64,000 nucleotides of DNA from Candidatus Poribacteria bacterium. GTDB taxonomy: Bacteria > Poribacteria > WGA-4E > WGA-3G. How positions within the stretch are numbered: position 1 is the first letter of the stretch; each line of letters starts with the position of its first letter. Of the stretch, positions 7,897 through 16,404 are shown in pieces. Below the pieces are notes generated by a model. The model saw only the letters and a list, made by a program, of their open reading frames with translations, did no database searches and was not told the origin of the DNA. Made by a program: the position numbers and the translations under genes. Where the stretch lies: the NCBI GenBank assembly GCA_012270865.1, contig JAAXHL010000132.1, positions 1 to 64,000 of the forward strand. The letters are read 5' to 3'.

Positions 7897-9678
7897 TCAA
7901 ACGCTCAGTTCCGTCGCAGCCACTTTTTCCCAGCGTGGAAGAAACGCATCTGTTAAGAAACTGTCAAGCTGCCAAATGTTCTGCTGCGGATTTCTTTCAA
8001 AAAAAGTACCCATTGACAATACCAGAATATCTTTGAAACCATACGCTGTCTCAATCTCTGACAGTGCTTTGTATGTCTGGATAAGTGCAGTGTGGATTCG
8101 TAAAAAGTTCAGTCCAGCGCAGCTAAACGCATTCAGTTTCAAGTAACCGTCTTCAGTTCGTTCCCAAGCCCATTCAGGTTGGTAAAAAGCCTGCAGCTGC
8201 GCCTTACAGAGTTCAACCGCTCTGCTAAGGACTTCCGAAAGTTCCTTATGTTTCAAGGCATCGTTTGGAATATCAAGTTTCTCGCAGATTTCCGCATGTA
8301 AATCCTGTTGTGTTGATGCAGAGGTAATCCAATTTTGGAAAACTTCAGAAGCATGTACAAAACAGGTGCGCAAATCTGTGAGGGTCAAATCCAGTTTACT
8401 CGGAAACGCTTTGAGTAAGGAAGAACTCGGCAGCAGATGTTCTTGTTCAGGATAAAGCTCTAAGAACTTATATTCTACGACATCCGCCAACATTTCTGCG
8501 AGAATAGGTGTAAAGGCTATGATTTCGCGCTCGTATAATTCAGCATCAATAAATTGCTGTAGTTTGACAGGATCAAGTTCTACGGTTCCTGCCGCTGTTT
8601 TGACAAATGTATCGGCGAATGAAGTCTGCTTCCCGAAAACAGATGCCGTTTCCGTTAAAGAGAGTGGACGCTGGAACAGTGTCAATGCCGTGTAAGGCAC
8701 CTCGAAATCGAGTAAACTTTCCTGCCACTGGTGTCCCCAAGTATCGTGGATGAGATATTTATCAAGCTCTGCTAAAGGCAGCACACCTATCATCCGTGTC
8801 AATGTTGACGTGATTAATTCCAGAGGCAGTTCGGTGTCAGCGACAATCTCCTGACGCAAGGTTAGGTCTAAATCTTCTGCGTTGAAGGTTCCGAACACAG
8901 GGAAGTGTGCGAAAGGTTCAACCTCCCAAATTTCTTGGAGAAATTTTTCATAATGCGATTTAGAATGTTCTAACGTACTGTTTTCCGCATCCTGTGTGGA
9001 TTCTTGTGGCTTTTCTATCGGTTCAGTCGGAAGACAAAAATAGAGTGCTGAAGATGTTTTCACCAACCTTACCTCACCGGCTTCAAACGGCGCACCCGGA
9101 TATAAAGCCCGAAAGAGTTGTAAAATATCCGCGTCCAATTTCGGGTTATCGGACACCAAGTTGAAGCGTGTCTCTAAACTCTTCATAATTTGATGCCGAT
9201 GGTGGAGTGGACCTACGCGTATAGACAGGTCCCCGTTAAGCCTGTCTACTGTTTCCGAATCCAGATTGAATGTTTGTTGGAGCGCGTTTTTGAATTTCTC
9301 GCGCAGCTCCGAAGATGCTGGGGCATCCGGTGTAAAGAGTGTAAAAATTTTAGAACCGGCGGTATCTAAATTTTCTATTTCTGGATGATGCACCAGAGCA
9401 GGATAGTGTTCGAGAGCCAGCCAAACTGCCTCAACAAACGCGGTATCTAAAATTGCTTCATCACAGTCGGATGGCACGTGTTGCAAACGAGAACGCGTGT
9501 CCGCCAGCAACGTATCATGCTGTGTATAGAACGATTTGAGTGTCTCGCTTGAAGTACTTTGTTGTTCCTTTTTTGTTTTATTAATCTGCTGTGCGAGAGT
9601 TTCCAATCGCTTTAAACGTTCTAAAACAGGTTCCCAGTAACTCGGTATGTTTTCGTAGTGCCTTATGTGAATTGCCAT
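7897..9678 (-). CDS. Uncharacterised 593-residue protein of the SBP-OmpA/VWA locus
   Basis: I do not recognise a family. The protein has no signal peptide or membrane segment. Residues 15-70 are a predicted coiled coil (LERLKRLETLAQQINKTKK), and the rest is largely alpha-helical, acidic and leucine-rich. A short motif-like stretch DTWGHQWQESLLDFE lies near residue 315, and GHQW could hold a metal-binding His (speculative). The start at 9678 has aggacg eight bases upstream. It follows the membrane coiled-coil gene by 12 nt, so the two form one unit at the 3' end of the locus with the periplasmic-binding-protein/OmpA fusions. It probably acts in the cytoplasm on the inner face of that assembly (inference). 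Confidence 0.7.
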   Translation of the reverse strand: MAIHIRHYENIPSYWEPVLERLKRLETLAQQINKTKKEQQSTSSETLKSFYTQHDTLLADTRSRLQHVPSDCDEAILDTAFVEAVWLALEHYPALVHHPEIENLDTAGSKIFTLFTPDAPASSELREKFKNALQQTFNLDSETVDRLNGDLSIRVGPLHHRHQIMKSLETRFNLVSDNPKLDADILQLFRALYPGAPFEAGEVRLVKTSSALYFCLPTEPIEKPQESTQDAENSTLEHSKSHYEKFLQEIWEVEPFAHFPVFGTFNAEDLDLTLRQEIVADTELPLELITSTLTRMIGVLPLAELDKYLIHDTWGHQWQESLLDFEVPYTALTLFQRPLSLTETASVFGKQTSFADTFVKTAAGTVELDPVKLQQFIDAELYEREIIAFTPILAEMLADVVEYKFLELYPEQEHLLPSSSLLKAFPSKLDLTLTDLRTCFVHASEVFQNWITSASTQQDLHAEICEKLDIPNDALKHKELSEVLSRAVELCKAQLQAFYQPEWAWERTEDGYLKLNAFSCAGLNFLRIHTALIQTYKALSEIETAYGFKDILVLSMGTFFERNPQQNIWQLDSFLTDAFLPRWEKVAATELSV

Positions 9679-9690
9679 AAATTTCGTCCT

Positions 9691-10464
9691 TTATTCTTCA
9701 CCTTCCGTCTGAATTGTATCGTAATCCTGTGACGGTGTTAATTCACGTATCTTCGCATCAACCTGTTTCGCAAAAGCGAGACTTTCATCAAGTTCGGTGC
9801 GCAAGCGTGTGAGTTCAGTCTCATCGCTTTCAGGGTTGAGTGTCAGAACCCGTGCATAAAGATGTGAGAGTTGAACAATCGTCTGTTGAACGTCTTTAAT
9901 CTGTTGTTCGCGATGTTGTTGCAGTACATTTTTAACAGTGGTCCCCAATTGCGTGTCTGTTGATTTTTGATGCATTTTAAGGGTGTCTTTCAAACACTCC
10001 ACGGCTTGGGTAAAGAGTTCTGAAACTTTGTCGGTAATGTCAGCCTTAACGTTAATGGGGAGTGTTCCCATCCATCCGTCGCCACCGGCTTCTTCTTGAA
10101 AGGATTTATGCAAGACACGGAGTTCGCCAAGCATCGTTTCTGTCCGGGCATCGCCATCGGTTTCAAGCTGTGCGTGTAGCGTGTTGAGTTCTCTCTCTTG
10201 GGTCTGCTGGACTTCCTGAAGGATCTCGCGATGAACCTGTTTCGCTATATCGTCCGTCCCACTTGCCCACCTGCTAATCAGCGCACCGATAGGGACTAAG
10301 GTGCTGAGAATAGCACTACCAAATAGATAAAGAATTTGCGGTTCTAAGTTGAGTATCCAAGATGCAAAGGCGATAGAGACTCCCCCAGCAAAAGGGAAGA
10401 CAACGGAAGGATTACCGAGAAGATGGAGTAAGAATTTCTTCCGAAACAATTTCCGATCAATCAA
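9691..10464 (-). CDS. Membrane-anchored coiled-coil protein, unknown function
   Basis: 257 residues. Two hydrophobic segments near residues 18-37 and 40-62 (VFPFAGGVSIAFASWIL; ILYLFGSAILSTLVPIGALI) form a hairpin in the membrane. After them comes a long soluble helical tail with heptad-like patterning (REILQEVQQTQERELNTLHA; LRTELDESLAFAKQVDAKI). The start codon is TTG at 10464 with aagaaaag upstream. The layout resembles signalling or scaffold proteins that project a coiled coil into the cytoplasm, but I know no family name. It is translated just ahead of the 593-residue protein, and a palindromic repeat (10474-10618) separates it from the SBP-OmpA gene. Confidence 0.7.
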   Translation of the reverse strand: MIDRKLFRKKFLLHLLGNPSVVFPFAGGVSIAFASWILNLEPQILYLFGSAILSTLVPIGALISRWASGTDDIAKQVHREILQEVQQTQERELNTLHAQLETDGDARTETMLGELRVLHKSFQEEAGGDGWMGTLPINVKADITDKVSELFTQAVECLKDTLKMHQKSTDTQLGTTVKNVLQQHREQQIKDVQQTIVQLSHLYARVLTLNPESDETELTRLRTELDESLAFAKQVDAKIRELTPSQDYDTIQTEGEE

Positions 10465-10473
10465 TTTCTTTTC

Positions 10474-10618
10474 TTAGTTATCGGTAACCAGTAACCAGTA
10501 ACCAGTTATAAGAGTGTTGTGATTAAATCAGCGGAAACACCGTTTTTACTTGGGTGTTTCTCCTAAGCAAAAACACCCTCTTTAACTGGAAACTGGAAAC
10601 TGAAAACTGGCAACTATT
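10474..10618. repeat. Imperfect palindrome of the intergenic repeat family
   Basis: The left arm is ttatcggtaaccagtaaccag repeated; the core is ataagagtgttg ... acaccctctttaa; the right arm is aactggaaactggaaactg. The arms are partly complementary. It fills nearly the whole gap between two genes of the minus-strand locus. Confidence 0.75.
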
Positions 10619-10620
10619 CC

Positions 10621-12216
10621 TCAATACGGCTTTCCAAGGAGTTCAAACGTGACGCTTTGTGCTGCTCCTCCACGCATCTGGTTGGAGGTCCGGGTATTTG
10701 CGATAGCGCGGATACGATGGCTTGCGATACCAAAATCTTTCAAAGATTGTGCCGCTGCCTCAGCACGTTGTGAAGCCAGCACCCGATTCGCTGCTGGGTC
10801 CCCTTCCTGACGCGTATGTCCTACAACTCTGAGATAGTACTGCGGAAACGATTTCAAATTTGCAGCGAGTTCTTTCAGCGCACGTTCACTCCCTGGAAGA
10901 ATCCGAGCGTTCCCCCGTCCGAATTGGATCGGGTCTACTTTCATCGCCGCGACAGGTGCCAGCGTATTCCAGTTTGTATCCGAAAGTGGATTCAGCACTT
11001 CTTCTTCTCGAACCTGTTCCATTGGCGTTGTTCCAGCGAAAATATCATCTAACCCATCGTTCCCACTCGCGTTCAACATACCCGGGTGAAATTTATCGTG
11101 ATGAAGTGATCGCAAAATACCTTCAAAGAAAAGTTGTTCGTAGTTACCTGATACCGGATCCGAAGAGACCGAATTCGTCTGCACCAGCACCTGCGTAATT
11201 TTAGCGATCATCGTTTCGAGCCGTTCTGTCCCTTTCGATTCTGTGGACGGAATCACACCGAAATGCGCGTAATTCTCAACCGTGTTCCGCCACTCAATAC
11301 CCTTGACCAATTTATCTGTCTCATTTCGGTTAAGCGGGTCACCATACTGCTTCGCATCCGCTTGGATCAAGGTGGCTAAACCGTCCGGCTGGTTGTTGTA
11401 GTCATAGTTTGCTCGAAGGTACGCTTGGACGACATGTGTGACGAGTTCACGTTGCGAGTCCAAAAATTCGCGCTGAACCACTAACACATCAACAATATAG
11501 CCTTTCAGTTTTGAACTGTCCAGCAGCAGATGGACACCGTCAATAGTAAGTGCTTTGGTTACGTACGGTTCCCAGAGGACATAGGCATAAGGGTCATCCG
11601 GGTCAGCCGATTTAAGTTTCTTGTAGGCATCTTCAGCACCGTTTGTTTCCACTGCCCACGAAGAAGGTAAACTCGGAAGGCTCATCTTGTTGATCATAAT
11701 CCGAGCGAGCGTTTCACTCGGCGAATCCGGTGTCAGCACAATACGCGCTCGCGGATTGCTCAAATTCGGTATCTGCGGGACACCACGCTTGTACGCAACG
11801 ATCGCATCCGCACCTTTAGATTCGTCAATCACAAGAACAATGGAACCCGGAAATTCGCCAATCACGCTACCTGTCTTTAGGTAAGCGTCAATAGTGAACA
11901 CCGCCATCTGAACTTTACCGCTCTTCAGCGCGCGTGCTCGACCTACATAATCGGCTTTATCATCAACGAACGTAAGTTTAATCCCTTGACGATCCAAAAG
12001 ATTCTGAACAGCAGGAGAACGAAGGATCGCATACCCCGGAAACGAGTCGTGTGCGACCTTAATAGTGTGGGCGTACCGTTGTGTACTCGTCTCTTTAACG
12101 AGATCACCGCGGAGCCACGGTTCAACAACAAATTTGTAAACCAACCCGATTATACCAATGATAATCAGCCAACTTGCCGCTGCGATAATGAACCGTTTTT
12201 TCTTACCTGCGTCCAT
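10621..12216 (-). CDS. ABC-type substrate-binding protein fused to an OmpA C-terminal domain
   Basis: 531 residues. The N-terminal membrane anchor spans about residues 9-32 (IIAAASWLIIIGIIGLVYKF). A periplasmic-binding fold of the NMT1/SsuA class follows, about residues 50-370 (TIKVAHDSFPGYAILRSPAV; ALKSGKVQMAVFTIDAYLKTG). The C-terminal OmpA/MotB peptidoglycan-binding domain covers about residues 430-531 (NARILPGSERALKELAANL; RVVGHTRQEGD; NRVLASQRAEAAAQSL). Binding proteins normally feed ABC transporters, but no permease is nearby; the fusion suggests a ligand sensor tethered to the cell wall (inference). The start at 12216 has an aggaaat site and lies four nt after the VWA gene's stop, so the genes are coupled. 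A related fusion is encoded at 13282-15165. Confidence 0.85.
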   Translation of the reverse strand: MDAGKKKRFIIAAASWLIIIGIIGLVYKFVVEPWLRGDLVKETSTQRYAHTIKVAHDSFPGYAILRSPAVQNLLDRQGIKLTFVDDKADYVGRARALKSGKVQMAVFTIDAYLKTGSVIGEFPGSIVLVIDESKGADAIVAYKRGVPQIPNLSNPRARIVLTPDSPSETLARIMINKMSLPSLPSSWAVETNGAEDAYKKLKSADPDDPYAYVLWEPYVTKALTIDGVHLLLDSSKLKGYIVDVLVVQREFLDSQRELVTHVVQAYLRANYDYNNQPDGLATLIQADAKQYGDPLNRNETDKLVKGIEWRNTVENYAHFGVIPSTESKGTERLETMIAKITQVLVQTNSVSSDPVSGNYEQLFFEGILRSLHHDKFHPGMLNASGNDGLDDIFAGTTPMEQVREEEVLNPLSDTNWNTLAPVAAMKVDPIQFGRGNARILPGSERALKELAANLKSFPQYYLRVVGHTRQEGDPAANRVLASQRAEAAAQSLKDFGIASHRIRAIANTRTSNQMRGGAAQSVTFELLGKPY

Positions 12217-12220
12217 AGTT

Positions 12221-13156
12221 TTATTTCCTATTTCTGAAAACCAAGAAACCGGCAACGGCAATGATGACCAGGACGACAACAAACCATAACATACCCTGGC
12301 TTTCAGTATTACGTTGCTGTGCAGTTGACGTTTGTCTCGGCGTTGCTGTTTGTGAAGGGGGCCTCTCCGTGGCTTTTATAGCGATTTCCATATTGCTCGG
12401 CGGCGTTGTGAGCCGTTGAATCAGATCAGCGGCGATTTCGTGTGAAAGCGGCGCAATGTATTCAAAAGCGTCTTCACCAGTAACGTCTGTCCCCGTACCA
12501 CCTGTTTCCGCAAGAATCTCAGAGACCGCTGCCACCAACTCACCCGGATTGTCTGCCTTGCGGTAACTATCTACAACTTTTGCCAACATGTGATCGGTTT
12601 GCATATCGACACCAATCACGTCAATACGAATCTGACGATTAAGGATCTCAGGCGTGTAATGTCTGACTTTGTCGGCATCCGAAGCCTCGCCATCTGTGAC
12701 GACCAATAGCCGATAGTTCCCATAGTTATACTGTTTTTCGCGTTGTTCAAGGAGGCGGTTCGCACCGATTCGGATATACCTCCCCAATGGTGTATTACCG
12801 CTCGGTCGTGGTAACTGAATCGCTGCCGTCAATCTTTGTGTGTCCTTCACGCCCAACGGGTACACCCATTCGTTTTGGATATTAGCACCGCTAAACACCA
12901 ATAATCCGATGTGTATATCGTCCGGCACTTTCGACAGAACCTCCAATAGTGCCGCCTTCGCTGCTTCCATCTTCGACTTCGTCTGGTCACCACTAAACTT
13001 GTCCTGCATTGAACCAGACGCATCAAGAATCACAACGATGTTATCTTTATGAATGTCATCCTCAGCACTGCAAATCTGGATACTAAAAATGAAGAACAGG
13101 CTCAGTAGAAAAATAAATCGCGTGCCGGAACCGGCTGTGATAATAGAAAATTTCAT
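12221..13156 (-). CDS. Periplasmic von Willebrand factor A domain protein with C-terminal membrane anchor
   Basis: 311 residues. A signal peptide (hydrophobic residues 14-30, cleavage near CSA-ED) is followed by a VWA domain with a complete MIDAS: DASGS at 45-49, the Thr of GNTPLG and the Asp of VTDGEAS. A proline/threonine-rich linker then leads to a single transmembrane helix near residues 290-306 and a short basic tail (FRNRK). The protein should display a metal-dependent ligand-binding domain in the periplasm. It sits between two genes for binding-protein/OmpA fusions; the downstream one starts four nt after this stop. The three probably form an envelope complex. Confidence 0.85.
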   Translation of the reverse strand: MKFSIITAGSGTRFIFLLSLFFIFSIQICSAEDDIHKDNIVVILDASGSMQDKFSGDQTKSKMEAAKAALLEVLSKVPDDIHIGLLVFSGANIQNEWVYPLGVKDTQRLTAAIQLPRPSGNTPLGRYIRIGANRLLEQREKQYNYGNYRLLVVTDGEASDADKVRHYTPEILNRQIRIDVIGVDMQTDHMLAKVVDSYRKADNPGELVAAVSEILAETGGTGTDVTGEDAFEYIAPLSHEIAADLIQRLTTPPSNMEIAIKATERPPSQTATPRQTSTAQQRNTESQGMLWFVVVLVIIAVAGFLVFRNRK

Positions 13157-13184
13157 AAAAAAGCCCTATCCGAGAAGTCGTTTT

Positions 13185-13234
13185 GACCAACAACTCGCAC
13201 CTTAGCAAAAGTACCGGTAGACGAGTTGTTGGTC
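13185..13234. repeat. Perfect 13-bp inverted repeat between cistrons
   Basis: gaccaacaactcg (13185-13197) and cgagttgttggtc (13222-13234) are exact reverse complements with a 24-nt loop. It lies in the 125-nt gap between the two locus genes, so it may act as an attenuating or mRNA-stabilising hairpin. No T tract follows on the minus strand. Confidence 0.7.
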
Positions 13235-13281
13235 GAAGTTTTCAGCGTCTTTTCTAACTGATAACGGAGTTCTGATGAATC

Positions 13282-15165
13282 TCAAAAGTCAAAGTCCGAC
13301 ACTGCCACAGCTTCTGCTGAAACTTTAATCAGTGCGAATTCGACACGCCGATTTTCTGCTGCTTCCGCTGGACTCGTCGGTTTTGATATAACAGGCTCCT
13401 TAATACCGACACCTACTGGCACAATTTGTTCTGAATCAATACGTGCGTTTTTACGACGCGCGTACGCAATGATCGCATCTTTAACCGCTTGACCCCGCTG
13501 CTCAGAAAGTTTCAGGGCAGCTCGCATTACCTGATACGGACTTTCAACATCCGTACCATCATCAAACTTCTTCTCTTGGATCAGACGGATCAGGTTCGCT
13601 GTGTCTTCCAAACTAAACGGTTTGCCGTCCATAAAATATTTGTAGCTGCCCCGGGTGCCCGTCCGTTGCAAAATACCTGTACTAAGCCCGGTTCTAACCA
13701 AGATACTCAGCGTCCGAGACGGATCGCTGTGTCCTTTTATGGCGATCGCAGCATTCCCGAATTTTGAAGCCAATTCAACAACCCTATCAAATTCTTCGCG
13801 GTACGTCGCATCACTAAAAGTATCCTGGTTCGCATCAAATTGAATCGTGAACGAAATAAGCGTCTTTTCGTCTAACACAGCATCTTCATTGAACGACTCA
13901 ATCTCTGCCCGAACCGTCTCTTTTTTAAAACGCGTCTGTTTCAGTTGCGCGGGAGCCGTTATGGTCGTCGTTAGTAGATTCTTAAAGGTCGATGCGTTAA
14001 AATCTAAATCGGACGGAATCATCGCATATCTCTGTCTCGCAAAACCCCAGTTGACTGCCATATCCAATCCGGCTTTATTGAAGCCTTCAAACCCCGTAAT
14101 CGTATTGCTCGGATCATTGAAGAAGGATATATTGCCCGGTTGTCCAACGAACGTACAATCTGCGATTAAACCGTGCGCATCCTCCTCAAGCGTGGGCAGG
14201 ACCTCTTTACCGTAGATGTTCTGCATCATCGTCAGGAGCTGCGTGTATTTTTGCGAGCCACCCTTTTCGTAGGCTTTTTTCAGCGTCACGACCTCTTCGG
14301 CACCTTTGAGGTAACCTGCGAAGAAGCGTTCAACAAACGGTTTGTAAGCATCGTAGAAATCTTTGCGGCAGGCGTAGACATCGGCAATAGAACGAGAAAG
14401 CGTCGCCGTACTCACGACAACCCGCGCACCTGCCACGGTACCTTCAGCACCTGTACCCGTGTTTTCGGGACCGCCTGTTAATCCAATCATATCCGGCGTG
14501 ATGACAAAGCAGCCAGCAATCGTCGCGTCGTTTCGGAAGCGTTCTGCCGGTCCTTTTGCCCCAGTTAACTCGTCAACCCAGACAATTTCTACCTGTGCCT
14601 TTGAAAGACGCGCAGTCTTCAGCATATCATAGAGCATGCCTACGTGTGGACCGCCCTTTTGGATAGCGATCTTTTTACCGCGGAGATCAGAGATTTTACG
14701 GATGTTAGAACGACCAACGAAATGGTCACCCGCTGACCAAGTAAGTTGTCCGAAGATAACCGGCTTTGTGCGGGGGTCCTTTCCTACAACTTCGCTCGCC
14801 TGTGCGATCATTCTAAACGTACCGCGTAAGAATGGCGTTTTACCTCCAAGATAGTCGCGAACCTGTTGCTGGAAATTATCACCCGGCACTAACTTGAGGT
14901 TCATACCGAGTTCCGCCATGACGGTACCCGGACGCGTCGTCAACCCTCCGTTGGCGTGGAAGAGTGCCGCTTCGCCACCCCATGTGATATACGGCACTAC
15001 CAGCGGCGTTATCGCTGTCACTTCTTGAACCGGAACCGTACCCACCGCATCGGAGAATAGTTCTTGCGCATTGGCATGCAAAGCAAGAAAAATGAGCAGT
15101 GTCACGAGACAGAACAACGTCCGTTTCTGGTGTAACTTACAGGACAACCTAAAATGCTTTTTCAT
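13282..15165 (-). CDS. ABC-type substrate-binding protein fused to an OmpA-like C-terminal domain (second copy)
   Basis: 627 residues. The signal peptide ends near LHANAQ (residue about 34). A periplasmic-binding region follows: VPYITWGGEAALFHANGG, then WSAGDHFVGRSNIRKISDL and GKKIAIQKGGPHVGMLYDML, the hallmark hinge strand of NMT1-type proteins. An OmpA-like domain follows from about residue 435 (FTIQFDANQDTFSD; IAIKGHSDPSRT; AENRRVEFALIKV). The OmpA domain carries an insertion of about 60 residues compared with the usual length. The start at 15165 has cgaggg upstream and gives the signal peptide; 24 extra codons to 15237 are not supported. This is the first gene of the minus-strand locus and is paralogous in layout to 10621-12216. 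Confidence 0.85.
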   Translation of the reverse strand: MKKHFRLSCKLHQKRTLFCLVTLLIFLALHANAQELFSDAVGTVPVQEVTAITPLVVPYITWGGEAALFHANGGLTTRPGTVMAELGMNLKLVPGDNFQQQVRDYLGGKTPFLRGTFRMIAQASEVVGKDPRTKPVIFGQLTWSAGDHFVGRSNIRKISDLRGKKIAIQKGGPHVGMLYDMLKTARLSKAQVEIVWVDELTGAKGPAERFRNDATIAGCFVITPDMIGLTGGPENTGTGAEGTVAGARVVVSTATLSRSIADVYACRKDFYDAYKPFVERFFAGYLKGAEEVVTLKKAYEKGGSQKYTQLLTMMQNIYGKEVLPTLEEDAHGLIADCTFVGQPGNISFFNDPSNTITGFEGFNKAGLDMAVNWGFARQRYAMIPSDLDFNASTFKNLLTTTITAPAQLKQTRFKKETVRAEIESFNEDAVLDEKTLISFTIQFDANQDTFSDATYREEFDRVVELASKFGNAAIAIKGHSDPSRTLSILVRTGLSTGILQRTGTRGSYKYFMDGKPFSLEDTANLIRLIQEKKFDDGTDVESPYQVMRAALKLSEQRGQAVKDAIIAYARRKNARIDSEQIVPVGVGIKEPVISKPTSPAEAAENRRVEFALIKVSAEAVAVSDFDF

Positions 15166-15344
15166 AATTTTTCCCTCGTTTTTAGTCGTTATCGTAGTGG
15201 CTATCGGAAACCATCGGAAACCATCAGTTTTCGGCAAGAGGTGCCATCAGCCATCAATCACCTTGTTGTGGTATCAAGATTTGTAAGAACATTGAACGCT
15301 ATAAGAGGATAATTGATTGCTGCTTGCTAACAGTTGACTGCTAT

Positions 15345-16256
15345 TTATCGTGACAGCGCGTAGGCAACGACGTTCATCCCCTGTTCAAATGCCCAGACTC
15401 TCTGCTCCTCACGACCCGGGCTGCAGTCCCTACCTTCCCACGCACAATTCAGATCGCTCGGGCAGAAATAGGCAATCACGCGATCACCGTCCATAATCGC
15501 TTCATCGTGATCACAGATACCCGGAATAAATTTATCGCCGCCGAGGTACTCATCATGGTCATAAAGTGTGTGGTAAATCGGATGACTTATATCCAAACGT
15601 TCCAATTTCTTTTCCGGGAAAACTTTGCGCATCATCGCATGGACGTGCGGACGCAAACCGCCACGTCCGCTATTCAAGCGCGCGTCACAATCTTCAACGT
15701 GAAGGAAACCACCACGCTCAAAATAATCTCGCAGTTTACGTATCTGTTCGTTGGAAAGCCGGATCCCGCGGTGCCCTGTCATAAAGAGGAACGGATACGC
15801 AAAGAGTCCTTCGTCATCTATATCGACGTATTGTGGATGATCGCGTACCTCAACGTCAATTGTCGTATTTGCAGCAAGAATCTCGGTGAATTTGTGATCC
15901 GATGGCCAGCGGTAATAGTTGACAATATTGGTGTACCAATCGCCGCCCGGGTATTTGAGACGCACAAAAGTGAACTTCTCGCCAGTCGGATTCATCTCAG
16001 GATAGTGGTGTTCAATCACGCCGTAGCGTGTCCCGTAATGAATATCGCGTGTCGCATCATAAGGGATATATTCTCGGAACCCACCACCAAACTGAGCCTC
16101 GGCAGGTAAAATGAGTCCACCCGCAGCAATCGCAGCGGCAGCAAGTCCAACAGAGCCTTTGAAAAAGGAGCGTCTTGATAGTAAATTTGAGTTTGATGCC
16201 ACGCCAGATGTTTGGTCCGTTCCGATAAATTCCGAGGGTCTACTGTTCTTTAACAC
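15345..16256 (-). CDS. Tat-exported DUF4159 protein
   Basis: 303 residues. The N-terminus has a twin-arginine signal (LSRRSFFKGSVGLAA, Arg28-Arg29) followed by an Ala-rich hydrophobic core and a likely cleavage after AEA. The mature part matches DUF4159: DIHYGTRYGVIEHHYPEM early, FLFMTGHRGIRLSNEQIRKL in the middle, GGFLHVEDCDA and HPIYHTLYD later. The fold is thought to be glutamine-amidotransferase-like (class I GATase-like), often found with membrane stress-protein operons in Planctomycetes and relatives; its function is unknown. The start is GTG at 16256 with a strong AGGAGG (16263-16268) seven nt upstream. Confidence 0.85.
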   Translation of the reverse strand: MLKNSRPSEFIGTDQTSGVASNSNLLSRRSFFKGSVGLAAAAIAAGGLILPAEAQFGGGFREYIPYDATRDIHYGTRYGVIEHHYPEMNPTGEKFTFVRLKYPGGDWYTNIVNYYRWPSDHKFTEILAANTTIDVEVRDHPQYVDIDDEGLFAYPFLFMTGHRGIRLSNEQIRKLRDYFERGGFLHVEDCDARLNSGRGGLRPHVHAMMRKVFPEKKLERLDISHPIYHTLYDHDEYLGGDKFIPGICDHDEAIMDGDRVIAYFCPSDLNCAWEGRDCSPGREEQRVWAFEQGMNVVAYALSR

Positions 16257-16404
16257 GGCTTTTCCTCCTATTCCGATCTATTTTTTCCCATTTTAATCTG
16301 CTTGGCAATCATATCAATGCTTGACAGAAGGATGTGTGTTTTCTTACGATAATTATCCACAATATGGCTTATGCTCTCTGAAATGTTCCTAACTCTATTA
16401 TAAC

